In this document: one piece after another, positions 42,310 through 50,999 of the stretch
Layout: each line of letters starts with the position of its first letter
Numbering within the stretch: the first letter of the stretch is position 1
From: Kribbella sp. VKM Ac-2569
GTDB lineage: Bacteria > Actinomycetota > Actinomycetes > Propionibacteriales > Kribbellaceae
DNA length: 64,000 bases
Assembly: GCF_004216905.1 (NCBI RefSeq)
Contig: NZ_SGXJ01000004.1
Span: forward strand, 744,001 to 808,000
Direction: 5' to 3'
Notes under the pieces: generated by a model
Databases searched by the model: none
Seen by the model: the letters and a program-made list of their open reading frames with translations, nothing else
What the model was told of the DNA's origin: nothing
Made by a program: the position numbers and the translations under genes

Positions 42310-42930
42310 TTGCCCAACCGGATTCGGCTGCTGCTGGTCGACGACCAGATCCTCAGCCGAGGCTTGCTTCGCAGCGGTCTGGAGCGTGAGCGCGATCTGG
42401 AGATCGTTGCCGAGCTCAACCGATCTGACGACGTCGTCGGTGCGGCCAAACGGCACCGTGCGAACGTCGCGCTGGTCGATGCGGGCGGCCCGGGCAGCGA
42501 CAGCATCACCGTCACGACCAGCTTGCGTACGTCGATGCCGGAGTGCCGGGTCGTGATGCTCACGACGTACGGGCGGCCGGTGCACATGCGGCGCGGGCTC
42601 GATGCCGGGGCGAAAGGGTTCGCGTTGAAGGGCAGCCCGGCTCCGCAGCTTGCGGATGCAGTACGTCGGGTGCACCTTGGCCTGCGCGTGGTCGATGCGA
42701 ATCTCGCGGCCGAGAATCTCAGGTACTCCGAGACTCCGCTGAACGCGGACGAGACCGACACACTGCGCGCGGCCCGCGACGGTGGATCGGTTGCGGTCAT
42801 GGCGCAGGAACTCGATGTGTCCGAGCGCGTCATCCGTACTCGCCTCTGGTCGGCTATCGGTAAGACCGGCGCGCACACGCGCTCCGATGCTGTCGAGATT
42901 GCGGAACGAAACGGCTGGCTTCTCGACTAA
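42310..42930 (+). CDS. NarL-type response regulator
   Basis: 206 residues, TTG start supported by CGGAGG six bases upstream. The receiver has LLLVDDQ, phosphoacceptor Asp in VALVDAGG, the Thr of VVMLTTYG and the Lys of GFALKG. The C-terminus (LNADETDTLRAARDGGSVAVMAQELDVSERVIRTRLWSAIGKTG...ERNGWLLD) is a divergent LuxR-type HTH ending in the GWL seen in DesR-like regulators. No histidine kinase is adjacent, so it is an orphan here. Confidence 0.85.
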   Translation: MPNRIRLLLVDDQILSRGLLRSGLERERDLEIVAELNRSDDVVGAAKRHRANVALVDAGGPGSDSITVTTSLRTSMPECRVVMLTTYGRPVHMRRGLDAGAKGFALKGSPAPQLADAVRRVHLGLRVVDANLAAENLRYSETPLNADETDTLRAARDGGSVAVMAQELDVSERVIRTRLWSAIGKTGAHTRSDAVEIAERNGWLLD

Positions 42931-43386
42931 GTGCCGTCGCTGGTCTGCGGCGAGGGGCAGACTGAGGTGGTGGATGGTGCGCGGAGTCAGGTCGTCGTTG
43001 TTGATGCTGCGAACGTGGTTGGGTCACGGCCGGATGGGTGGTGGCGGGATCGGGTTGGTGCGGCTCGGCGGTTGCTGACCCGGCTTGCGGCGCTGCAGGA
43101 GCGGTTGCCTGACACGGATGTGGTCGTGGTTCTGGAGGGCGCTGCTTGCCGGGCGGTGTCGGGAGAGGACGCGCCTGAAACCGGTCGTGTTCGGGTTGTG
43201 CTGGCGTCAGGGTCCGGTGACGACACCATCGTGAGCGTGACCGCGGAGGTTGTCGCGCAGTCGCATCATCCGGCAGTCACCGTGGTCACCGCAGATCGCG
43301 GGCTCCGGCAACGAGTAGAACCCATCGGGGCTACCACCACCGGTCCCCGCTGGCTCCTGGAGCAGCTGGACGCACTGCCCGGTTAG
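42931..43386 (+). CDS. NYN/PIN-like domain protein
   Basis: Up to 151 residues; GTG 42931 follows the regulator stop directly, and GTG 42967 or 42970 (VVDGARSQVVVVDAANVVGSRPDGW) are better starts behind GAGGGG. QVVVVDAANVVGS with Asp-Asn, VVVVLEGAA, SGDDTIVSVTAEV and VTVVTADRGLRQRV follow the metal-site order of NYN/PIN nucleases. Substrate unknown. Confidence 0.72.
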   Translation: MPSLVCGEGQTEVVDGARSQVVVVDAANVVGSRPDGWWRDRVGAARRLLTRLAALQERLPDTDVVVVLEGAACRAVSGEDAPETGRVRVVLASGSGDDTIVSVTAEVVAQSHHPAVTVVTADRGLRQRVEPIGATTTGPRWLLEQLDALPG

Positions 43387-44630
43387 GTGCAGGTGGATAA
43401 GAGTTTGCCGGTGTGGGTTATGAGGAGGTGGGGGCCGGGGGTGGCGGGGAGGTGAGCTCTCTCGGTGCGGACGGGGTGGCGGATGCCGTCGGGCGAGATG
43501 ACGAGTGAGTTCGGGGCGTCGAGGGCTATGAGCTCGTCGTCGGCTCGGACCAGTACGGGGGCGGTGTAGGACCAGGAGAGGGCGGTTCGGCCGGCGCCTA
43601 GGGCTTCGAGGGTGGCGGCGGGGAGTTCGTCGGGACCCTCAGCGGAGGCGTCTACCGCGATCCAGGTGGTGGGAGAGCCGGGTGGCGTGATCGAGGTTGG
43701 GTTGTGCCAGTCGCTGCCGCCGATGGGGGTGGTGCCTTCGAGGCCCCAGGCCTGCCACCACGCGATGGGGCCGCCCCAGGTGTGGTCCAGCCAGGAGGAG
43801 TGCCAGATCTCGGCGAGCGGTGGGTGCTCAGGGAGCGGATGGCGCCAGGAGCAGTCGCCGCCGAGTGGGTGGTTGATCGAGAGGAGTCCACCGCGACGGG
43901 CGACCTCCGTGACCCACGTGGCGGCGGGTTGGCGGAAGTCGATCGGGCCGGTGGCGCCGAACGCGTTCGCGTGGCCGGTGTCGGTGGTGACTTCCTGGCC
44001 GGGGATGAGGCCGAGGTCGAAGCGTTTGCTGAGGGAGGGGAGTTCGGCGTGGTGGGAGACGGTGTTGTGGTCAGTGACCGCTAGTACGTCGAGGCCGGCC
44101 GACACACCGAGCGCGGCGAGGTTGGCGACCGGGGTCGAGCCGTCGGAGTGGAGGGAGTGGGCGTGGAAGTCGCCGGCGATCCACTTCAGACCGGAGGATG
44201 CGGGGAGGGTACGGCGCGGTGGCCGCGGGGGTACGGCGATGGCAGCTGACACACCGGCGTACTCGGTGAGGCCGGGGATGGTGTCGACCGGGCCGGTCAC
44301 TGCTTCGACGAGGAGCTCGACGCCTTCGACCGGTACTCGGTGCAGGCCAAGGACGACCCACCAGGTGCCTGGTTCGAGTTCGCCGGCGACGTAGCCGGGC
44401 GTGGCGGCGTCGGGGGTGATCGCGAAGGTTCGGCGGGCGCCGCCGGACCATCCGCGCCAGCCGGCTGCGCCTTCGCAGCCGATGTCGATCACGGCGCCTT
44501 CGACCGGCGGGACGGTGAGGGTGACGAGCAGGCCGGGGCAGTCGGCCGGGATGTCGACGGGCAGTGAATGCCAGACCGACTCGGCGCGGTCGTCGAGTGT
44601 CCAGCGCCGACGGTACGACGTGACAGCCAT
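43383..44630 (-). CDS. PHP-domain metallohydrolase (CehA/McbA family)
   Basis: 415 residues. Residues 1-145 are a beta-sandwich; the PHP domain follows with GDFHAHSLHSDGS (HxH), AVTDHNTVS, GQEVTTDTGHANAF, SINHPLGG and GGSDWHN, a full set of metal ligands. Family members hydrolyse phosphoesters or carbamates. It lies 16 bp downstream of the ABC ATPase gene on the same strand, so it may cleave the imported compound. Its stop overlaps the convergent NYN gene. Confidence 0.83.
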   Translation of the reverse strand: MAVTSYRRRWTLDDRAESVWHSLPVDIPADCPGLLVTLTVPPVEGAVIDIGCEGAAGWRGWSGGARRTFAITPDAATPGYVAGELEPGTWWVVLGLHRVPVEGVELLVEAVTGPVDTIPGLTEYAGVSAAIAVPPRPPRRTLPASSGLKWIAGDFHAHSLHSDGSTPVANLAALGVSAGLDVLAVTDHNTVSHHAELPSLSKRFDLGLIPGQEVTTDTGHANAFGATGPIDFRQPAATWVTEVARRGGLLSINHPLGGDCSWRHPLPEHPPLAEIWHSSWLDHTWGGPIAWWQAWGLEGTTPIGGSDWHNPTSITPPGSPTTWIAVDASAEGPDELPAATLEALGAGRTALSWSYTAPVLVRADDELIALDAPNSLVISPDGIRHPVRTERAHLPATPGPHLLITHTGKLLSTCT

Positions 44631-44646
44631 CAGGCGATCTCCCTGC

Positions 44647-45747
44647 TCACGAACGAGCCCTGGCGGTGCTGTCTGCGAAGGTGAGGAGTTCGCCGGTGTC
44701 CTGGGTGTAGAGGAGGACTCGGGAGGCGGGGGCGGTGAGGACCACAGGAGTGCCGGGGGTCGGTTCGGTTTCCTCGGGGACGGTGACCCCGATGAGGGTG
44801 CCGGCGCAGTCGACGCTGACGAGGGACTGGGTGCCGAGGTTTTCGGCGACCACGACCTCGCCGCGGAGGGCAGGGCCGGTGACGTCGCCGGTCGACAGGG
44901 TCAGGTACTCGGGCCGGATGCCGACCGTGACTTCGGCGTCAGCCGGAGTGGAGGAGGTTGAGGCAGGCAACGAACCGCCGGCCACGGTGACGGCGCCGTC
45001 GGCGGTGACCTTGCCGGGGAGGAGGTTCATCGGGGTCGAGCCGATGAAGTTCGCCACGAACGTGTTGGCGGGACGCGCGAAGACTTCACGTGGGGAACCC
45101 AGCTGCCGGAGCTTGCCCGAGTCCATGACGGCGATGCGGTCGGCCAGCGCGAGCGCCTCGGCCTGGTCGTGGGTGACGAAGACCGTGGTGATGCCGAGGT
45201 CGCGCTGGAGCTTCTTCAGGAAGGTACGGGCCTCGAGGCGGAGCCGTGCGTCGAGGTTCGACAGCGGCTCGTCGAGCAGCAGGACCTTGCCTTCGGACGC
45301 GATCGCGCGCGCGAGAGCGACCCGTTGCTGCTGGCCACCGGACAGTTGGCCGGGCTTGCGTTCCAGGAGTCCGTCCAAGGACAGCTCGCCGGCGGTACGA
45401 GAGGCGACATCGGCGCGGGTGGCGGCAGCGACCCGGCGTACCTTCAAGGGGTAGGTGATGTTCTCGGAGACGCTCATGTGGGGGAAGAGCGCGTAGTCCT
45501 GGAAGACCATGGCGACGCCGCGCTTGCCCGGCTCGGTGCGGGTCACGTCCGCGGCGTCGATGCGGACGGTGCCCTCGCTCGCGGGCTCGAGGCCGGCGAT
45601 CGTTCGGAGCAGCGTGGTCTTGCCGCAGCCCGACGGACCGAGGAGGGCGAAGAACTCGCCGTCGGCCACGTGCAGGTCCAGCCCGTCGACGGCGCGGACG
45701 CCGTTCGGGTAGACGGTTGCGAGGCCTTCGATGTCGATGCCCGCCAT
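44647..45747 (-). CDS. ABC importer ATPase, carbohydrate type (MalK/UgpC-like)
   Basis: 366 residues. Walker A GPSGCGKTT, Q-loop FQDYALFP, signature LSGGQQQRVALARA, Walker B LLLDEPLSNLD, switch His in VTHDQ, then a TOBE regulatory domain (TVGIRPEYLTLSTGD...). It energises uptake by the two permeases. ATG overlaps the permease stop (TGATG). Confidence 0.93.
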   Translation of the reverse strand: MAGIDIEGLATVYPNGVRAVDGLDLHVADGEFFALLGPSGCGKTTLLRTIAGLEPASEGTVRIDAADVTRTEPGKRGVAMVFQDYALFPHMSVSENITYPLKVRRVAAATRADVASRTAGELSLDGLLERKPGQLSGGQQQRVALARAIASEGKVLLLDEPLSNLDARLRLEARTFLKKLQRDLGITTVFVTHDQAEALALADRIAVMDSGKLRQLGSPREVFARPANTFVANFIGSTPMNLLPGKVTADGAVTVAGGSLPASTSSTPADAEVTVGIRPEYLTLSTGDVTGPALRGEVVVAENLGTQSLVSVDCAGTLIGVTVPEETEPTPGTPVVLTAPASRVLLYTQDTGELLTFADSTARARS

Positions 45748-46568
45748 CAGCTCTTGATCCCTCCGTGGAAGCGGAACCCGTAACGCGAGTTCACCAGCAG
45801 GTACAGCACGACGACCGGGATCGAGAACAGCAGCGAGAACACCGGCAGCACCTGCAGGTTCACACTGCCGCCTTCGTCGGTGAGGGTCTGCATCAGCACC
45901 GCACCGGGCTGCTTGTCGATCGACCGGATGAGCAGGAAGGGCACCAGGAAATTGCCCCAGGAGTTGACGAACGCCCAGACCATGATGGTCGCCAGACCGG
46001 GGCGTGCGACCGGGAGTACGACGTCGCGCAGGATCTGGCCGGTGGACGCGCCGAAGACCCGCGCCGACTCCTCGTAGGACTTGGGGACCGCGTCGACGAA
46101 GTCCTTCAGGATGAAGATTGCCGCCGGCAACAGCCCGCCGGTCATCACCAGCGCGACGCCGAACCGGGAGTCGATCAGCCCGAGCTGGAACATCATCACG
46201 AAGATCGGCACCATCGCTGCTGTGCCGGTGACGACCGAGGACAGCAGCAGCAAGCCGTACAGCAACGCGTCCCGGCCGGGGATGCGGACCCGTGACAACG
46301 CGTACGACGCCAACGCGGCGAACGCGGTGACCGCGACGGCGGTCGTCACGCAGATCAGCAACGAGTTGACCATCGAGTGCATCGCGTACGGATGGTCGAG
46401 CGTCTTCCGGACGTTTTCCAGCGTCCAGTCCGGCCAGTGCACGCCGAGGCCGGGCGAGGCATCGAACGGCGCCGACGCGATCCACAGCATCGGTACGGCG
46501 AAGAACAGCGTGATCGCGCAGATCAGGACGTAGAACCCGATCCGCCGCAGCACAAAGGCCGGAGTCAT
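45747..46568 (-). CDS. ABC importer permease (MalG type)
   Basis: 273 residues, six helices, BPD_transp_1 domain with the EAA loop SYEESARVFGASTGQILRDVVLPVARPGL. Ends YGFRFHGGIKS, a common tail in sugar permeases. Overlaps the other permease by 4 bp. Confidence 0.92.
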   Translation of the reverse strand: MTPAFVLRRIGFYVLICAITLFFAVPMLWIASAPFDASPGLGVHWPDWTLENVRKTLDHPYAMHSMVNSLLICVTTAVAVTAFAALASYALSRVRIPGRDALLYGLLLLSSVVTGTAAMVPIFVMMFQLGLIDSRFGVALVMTGGLLPAAIFILKDFVDAVPKSYEESARVFGASTGQILRDVVLPVARPGLATIMVWAFVNSWGNFLVPFLLIRSIDKQPGAVLMQTLTDEGGSVNLQVLPVFSLLFSIPVVVLYLLVNSRYGFRFHGGIKS

Positions 46569-47473
46569 GACCGCCTCCGAAGCAACCGCAGGTAGACCAA
46601 TGAGACCAGGAGGTTCGCGATCAGCAGCAGGAACGAGATCGCCGACGAGTACCCGAGCTCACCGCCCTGCAGCGCCACGTTGTAGATGTAGACCGGCACC
46701 GTCTCGGACTCGTGGTTCGGCCCGCCCTTGGTGAGCAGGAACGGCGAGAAATCGTTCGCCGTCCACAGCGAGATCAGCAGCGTGTTGGTCAGCACATGCC
46801 CGCGAATGTGCGGGAACACGATGTCCCGCAGCGTCTGCCACCCCGACGCCCCGACCATCCGCGCCGACTCGAGCTGTGACGGCGGGACGGCCTGCAGCGC
46901 GGACGAGTAGAGCATCATCGAGAACGCCGTGCCGCGCCACGTGTTGAACACCACGAGACACGCCATCGGGTAGTCGATGAGCCACGCGGTTCCCGGCGTA
47001 CCCAGGATGCCGTTGAGGGTGCCGCCGTCCCGGTCGTAGAACGCGACCCACAGGTACGCGACCACGGTCGACGGCAGGATCCAGGCCAGCAGCGTGAAGG
47101 CCTCGACCGTACGGCGGACCACCGGTCGGGCACGGCGAAGAACCCACGCCAGCGTGAAGCCGAGGATGTTCTGCCCGATGATCGCGGAGCCGAGCACGAA
47201 CAGCAGCGTCAGCCACAACGCGTTGTGGAAGAGCGCGTCGTTCAGCGCCTTCGTGTAGTTCGACAACCCGACCATCGACGGCGACACGGCCTCGACGCCG
47301 GTCAACCGGTAGTTGGTGATGCCGATGTAGATGGTCCAGAGCGCGGGGAAGATCAGGAACGCGCCGATCAGCAGCATCGCGGGCGCGACGAAGCCGAGTG
47401 CGCGGCCGACCCCGAGGCCCGCGACGTCCCGCGCGGGGGCCCGGCCCCGCGCGGGTGCGGTAGCAGAAGTCAT
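46565..47473 (-). CDS. ABC importer permease (MalF type)
   Basis: 302 residues, six helices; EAA loop PPSQLESARMVGASGWQTLRDIVFPHIRGHV. Basic, disordered N-terminus before TM1. Shares a base with the binding-protein stop (TGATG) upstream. Confidence 0.92.
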   Translation of the reverse strand: MTSATAPARGRAPARDVAGLGVGRALGFVAPAMLLIGAFLIFPALWTIYIGITNYRLTGVEAVSPSMVGLSNYTKALNDALFHNALWLTLLFVLGSAIIGQNILGFTLAWVLRRARPVVRRTVEAFTLLAWILPSTVVAYLWVAFYDRDGGTLNGILGTPGTAWLIDYPMACLVVFNTWRGTAFSMMLYSSALQAVPPSQLESARMVGASGWQTLRDIVFPHIRGHVLTNTLLISLWTANDFSPFLLTKGGPNHESETVPVYIYNVALQGGELGYSSAISFLLLIANLLVSLVYLRLLRRRS

Positions 47474-48900
47474 CAGTTGCTGGTGACCTTGTCCTTGCCG
47501 CCGGCCGCGGTCTCGACGACCTTCTGGTACGCCGTCGCGGCGGCGTCGGTGCTCTTACCGCCGATCACGTCCGCTGTCGCCTGCTGCAGCGCAGCGGAGA
47601 CCTTCGGGTACTCGGCCCGGCCCGGACGGTACTGCGTGATCGGCAGCACCTTCTCGGCGACGAAGCTCAGCATCGGGTCGCTCTTCAGCACCTCGCTGTT
47701 GACGTCGGACCGCTGCGTGATCTTGGCGGCGCCGGCCAGCGACTCCTTCACCATCTCCGCGGAGTTCATGAACTGCATGAACTCCCAGGCCTGCTGCGGG
47801 AACTTGGTGTTCGGGTTGATCACGGTCGCGCCGCCGCCCGACATCGAGACGAAGTCCTGACCCTTCACCCCGGCGCCCGGCTTGCTCGCCGGGATCAGCG
47901 CCCAGCCGACCGCGGCGTCCCGGTCGGCCATCTTCGCGACGCCGGCCTTGGGCTCGACGACGCTGCGCCAGAAGTAGTCGCTCTCGAGCAGGATGCCGAT
48001 CTTGTTCGCGGCGAACTCGGCGAACGACTTGTCCCGGCCCTTGGCCTCGCGCTGCAGCACCGGGTCACCGAGGCCCGTCGAGTAGACCTGGTGGTAGAAG
48101 TCCAGCACCTGTCGGAGTTGCGAGGTGTTGCCCAGCCACTTGCCGTCGGAGTTCACTGTCGCGCCGGTGCCGACCAGCAGCGGCAGTACGCCCTGCATGG
48201 TGGTTGCCTCGCCCATCGCGGTGCCGGCGTTGATCTGGATCGGCGTCACGCCGGAGATCTTCTTGAGCGCCTGACCTGCGGAAATGATGTCGTCCCAGGA
48301 CTTCGGCTGCCAGTCGGCGGGTAGTCCGGCCTGCTGGAACAGCTTCTTGTTGAAGTACAGGACCCGGCCGTCGGTGCCACCGGGTACGCCGTACCGCTGG
48401 CCGTTGTAGCTGCCGAGCGCCTGGACCGACTCCGGGATCTGCTTCCAGCCGTCCCAGCCGTCCACCTTCGCGGCGTCGCCGACGGTGTCGGTGAGCGGCT
48501 TGATGTAGTTGGCCTGGGCGAACTCGCCGACCCAGATGCCGTCGATCTGGAACAGATCCGGTCCGGACTTGTTCGACAGGTCGAGGGAGAGCTTCTGCTT
48601 GTAGACCTCGTCGTCGGAGCCGTCACCCTGGAACTTGACCGTGACGTCGACGCCCTTGCCCTTCTGGTCGGCGACGAACTTCGGGATCAGGACGTCCTGG
48701 ATGAAGGTTGCCCCGGCGCTGCTCTTGCCGCCCTTGACCGAGTTCGACCCGAAGGTCAGCTCGACCTTTTTGGCCTCGGCGTTCCGGTTCGCGTCCTGGT
48801 CGCCGCTGCCGGAGTCGGACGAGCCGAGGCATCCGGTGAGCAGGGCGAGGGCCGCGGCGCCGAGTACGCCGGCGGTGGTCAACCGCGAGAGTGATCGCAT
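47473..48900 (-). CDS. extracellular solute-binding lipoprotein (sugar ABC importer)
   Basis: 475 residues from ATG 48900 with AAGGAG five bases upstream. Lipobox LALLTGC at residue ~23 gives a lipid-anchored family 1 binding protein. The body matches carbohydrate binders (NKSGPDLFQIDGIWVGEFAQANYIKPLTD, YGVPGGTDGRVLYFNKKLFQQAG). First gene of a five-gene operon ending in the PHP hydrolase; a phosphorylated sugar or glycerophosphodiester would fit, but ligand is not readable. Confidence 0.92.
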   Translation of the reverse strand: MRSLSRLTTAGVLGAAALALLTGCLGSSDSGSGDQDANRNAEAKKVELTFGSNSVKGGKSSAGATFIQDVLIPKFVADQKGKGVDVTVKFQGDGSDDEVYKQKLSLDLSNKSGPDLFQIDGIWVGEFAQANYIKPLTDTVGDAAKVDGWDGWKQIPESVQALGSYNGQRYGVPGGTDGRVLYFNKKLFQQAGLPADWQPKSWDDIISAGQALKKISGVTPIQINAGTAMGEATTMQGVLPLLVGTGATVNSDGKWLGNTSQLRQVLDFYHQVYSTGLGDPVLQREAKGRDKSFAEFAANKIGILLESDYFWRSVVEPKAGVAKMADRDAAVGWALIPASKPGAGVKGQDFVSMSGGGATVINPNTKFPQQAWEFMQFMNSAEMVKESLAGAAKITQRSDVNSEVLKSDPMLSFVAEKVLPITQYRPGRAEYPKVSAALQQATADVIGGKSTDAAATAYQKVVETAAGGKDKVTSN

Positions 48901-48991
48901 CAGGGCTCCTTGCAGAAGTGGTCCAGCGACAGTGCCGGTCAAACATTGGCACTCATCCGCGACTATGTGAAGACTTTTTTCCAACCACGAG

Positions 48992-49036
48992 GAGAACGTT
49001 GTCAGGGGCTGTAGGCAACCAGCCGCGAACTGTCAA
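48992..49036 (-). promoter_or_regulatory. promoter and LacI-type operator of the ABC importer operon
   Basis: On the reverse strand: -35 TTGACA (49036-49031), 17-bp spacer, -10 TACAGC (49013-49008), then GACAACGTTCTC (49003-48992), an AACGTT-centred LacI-family palindrome with one mismatch, located at the presumed transcription start. This is the layout of a repressor site. Confidence 0.6.
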
Positions 49037-49176
49037 GTTCGGATCCCGCGTGATGCATTGCGGAAGAGTTAAAGGATGCTCAAGGTTCTGTGGCAACAGG
49101 TAGTTGAGTAGATACAGAGGGTGACTAGCGGAGCTACTGTCTAGCCGTTCGGTTCAGCGGATCGGAGGTGAAAGAC

Positions 49177-49245
49177 GTGACACTGCTCCATGGAGTCGCT
49201 TGCCTTGTCGACAACCTGCTCGGGCATTGCTGGTGCTGGTGGTGA
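49177..49245 (+). CDS. 22-residue peptide ending in a Cys/Trp cluster
   Basis: GTG 49177 has a strong GGAGG eight bases upstream (49164-49168). The 22-codon ORF starts MTLLHGVACL and ends GHCWCWW directly before TGA: three Trp and two Cys in the last six codons. Downstream the same strand carries no gene, only a strong hairpin (49370-49402). It may be a leader peptide without its operon, a small secreted or redox peptide, or chance. The ribosome binding site is what raises it above background. Confidence 0.4.
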   Translation: MTLLHGVACLVDNLLGHCWCWW

Positions 49246-49369
49246 CAGTGGCCGCGCGGTGACGACACCGGCCTCCCGCTGACGCGCAAGCAGCGGGACC
49301 TGCCGGATTCATCCCCGAGCACCGCTAGGCCCCACCGCGAGAGACAACGCGAGAGACAAGGAGTGAAAA

Positions 49370-49402
49370 ACGGCCGGCCCCGACGATGTCGGGGCCGGCC
49401 GT
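49370..49402 (-). terminator. intrinsic terminator of the ricin-like protein gene
   Basis: 14-bp perfect stem ACGGCCGGCCCCGA / TCGGGGCCGGCCGT with a 5-nt loop, followed on the reverse strand by TTTTT. It lies 29 bp beyond the stop of the reverse gene, and could also end forward transcripts from the mini-ORF. Confidence 0.85.
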
Positions 49403-49431
49403 CCTCTCGTTGGCCAGTGGTCGAAATCGAC

Positions 49432-50199
49432 TCAGCTCTGAGCCAGCTCCATCATCTGCTTCGGCAGCGTCGTCATCTGGGCCGGGATCGGGAGCAGGCT
49501 GCCGATCGCCGACAGCAGGCCGGCCGCCGCTCCCGCGATCGGCAGCGGCAGGGCCAGGCCCAGCGATGCCAGCAGCGCGTTCACGAGCGCCAGTACCGCG
49601 CCCAGGATGTCCAGCCCCGGCACCGGGAGACCGCTCCAGGCCTGGATCGGCGTGCCGGCAGCGTTCATCGTGCCGGTCGGTTGTGCCTGCTTGGCCTTCC
49701 CCTTGCCAAGCAGTGACGTCAGGGCGAGCCCACTGGCTTCGTTCACGAACGTGCCGGTGTCCTCGTCGTAGTTCCACTTCTGCCCGTCGCCGCTACGGCA
49801 GGGCAGGACCAGCAGTGGAGCGGAAGCCGGCACCTTGGCCAGGTCCGCACCGCTGTCCAGGCAGGCTCCGGTCTTGGCAAGGGCGCCACCGACGCTCTTG
49901 CTCATCGCGACCTGCAGCTGGCCGGACTCGGTGTAGATCCACTCCTGGGTCTTGCCTTCCTTGCCCGGGGCGCACGCCATCATGACCGCCATCGGGACCT
50001 TTTGGGCCGCGACGAACGTCAGGCAGTAGCGCGTGTCGGAGCGAGTGGCGATCTGTTGTGCCACACCCACCGATACGCCCGGGGTCTTCGAACCACTGGG
50101 TGCCGGGTTCGCGGCTTGGGCCGGTATCGCGGTGGCGATGGCCACGCTGACCGCGAGCACCACCACGCCGGTGCGGCTGAACAGCTTTCGGATGATCAA
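49432..50199 (-). CDS. secreted ricin-type beta-trefoil protein with hydrophobic C-terminus
   Basis: 255 residues. TTG 50199 (LIIRKLFSRTG) is preferred because CTGGAGG stands five bases upstream; ATG 50223 has none. Signal peptide ends AIPAQAAN. Repeats with QEWIY and QKWNYD are the QxW motifs of ricin B-type lectin folds, each with a Cys pair nearby (YCLTF...MACAPG, GACLDS...LPCRSG). The last ~75 residues are strongly hydrophobic (ILGAVLALVNALLASLGLALPLPIAGAAAGLLSAIG is interrupted by Pro), perhaps a membrane or envelope-associating segment. Function unknown. Confidence 0.75.
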   Translation of the reverse strand: MIIRKLFSRTGVVVLAVSVAIATAIPAQAANPAPSGSKTPGVSVGVAQQIATRSDTRYCLTFVAAQKVPMAVMMACAPGKEGKTQEWIYTESGQLQVAMSKSVGGALAKTGACLDSGADLAKVPASAPLLVLPCRSGDGQKWNYDEDTGTFVNEASGLALTSLLGKGKAKQAQPTGTMNAAGTPIQAWSGLPVPGLDILGAVLALVNALLASLGLALPLPIAGAAAGLLSAIGSLLPIPAQMTTLPKQMMELAQS

Positions 50200-50529
50200 G
50201 ACAACCTCCAGAGGTCGTGCCATCTCGTGGCGTCAGGTCGTCGGGACCCGTGGCGCGAGCCGGGTATGCCGGCAGTGACTCAGCGCGACGTTGACGCCAC
50301 AACCAGTAAGGCACAGGTGTGACCGAGGGGGTTATGCCGATCTTGCGAAACTTGATGCCAATGGCAACTAACTGCCACCCGAATTTCGTTGCGCAAGGCA
50401 TCTACATCGAGTCGTCGGCTCGCTGTGCGATCGCCGTGCGGAGGCTGTGAGATGTTCGAGATCCTACGGTAATCCGATGGGATGCCGGAAGTCGTCAGTG
50501 CATGGTTGATGCCCTAGGCAACAGAGTGG
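50200..50529. other. 330-bp intergenic stretch with TGCCA inverted repeats
   Basis: No gene seen. TGCCAATGGCA (50356-50366) and a further TGCCA (50373-50377) form overlapping inverted repeats, placed about 160 bp upstream of the reverse ricin-like gene. Possibly its operator region. Confidence 0.35.
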
Positions 50530-50964
50530 TCAGTGGTGCTGTTTGGTGTCCTTGGGGTCCGGCGCCAGCTCCCGCTCGGTGGCCAGGCGCTCGTCGGTGG
50601 GGGCTTCGCGGGTGCTGTCGGCGCTGACCGGGAGGTCGGCGGATGCATCACTCTTCGTGATCTCGCCTCCGACCTCGTCACCGGGCGCAGTCGAGGTCAC
50701 CGCAGGGGCGCCGTTCGTCGCCTGGGCGCGCAGTTGGCGCATCTCCTTGCGGCGGCGCAGATCGCGCCCGAGGCCCTTCTTCAGCAGCCACAGGGCCACG
50801 ACGAGGGCGGCACCGGTGACCGCCCCGAGGAAGAACACGGTCGGCACCGAGACTCCGAAGTCGACGCCGAAGACCTCCAGCTTGGTGGAAGCGCTCGACG
50901 AGACCGAGACGCCCAGCCCGAACAACACGGCCAGCACGATCAGGACGATTCCGAGAACGGCCAT
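50530..50964 (-). CDS. LapA-like two-helix membrane protein
   Basis: 144 residues. Two helices, MAVLGIVLIVLAVLFGLGV and TVFFLGAVTGAALVVALWLL, separated by a short external loop, then a basic coiled segment (KKGLGRDLRRRKEMRQLRAQ) and an acidic disordered tail ending KDTKQHH. Pattern of LapA/DUF1049 proteins. Upstream of it on the same strand, 35 bp away, is the helicase gene. Confidence 0.7.
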   Translation of the reverse strand: MAVLGIVLIVLAVLFGLGVSVSSSASTKLEVFGVDFGVSVPTVFFLGAVTGAALVVALWLLKKGLGRDLRRRKEMRQLRAQATNGAPAVTSTAPGDEVGGEITKSDASADLPVSADSTREAPTDERLATERELAPDPKDTKQHH

Positions 50965-50999
50965 GACGACCCGCCTCTCTGCCGGCTCACGCCGGCCCC

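Noticed and set aside
49190..49282. 30-codon ORF overlapping the Cys/Trp mini-ORF in another frame
   Set aside because: No ribosome site at its ATG; the GGAGG fits the GTG at 49177.
49363..49716. Forward Arg/Gln-rich frame across the terminator
   Set aside because: Antisense to the ricin-like gene and reads through a 14-bp terminator stem.
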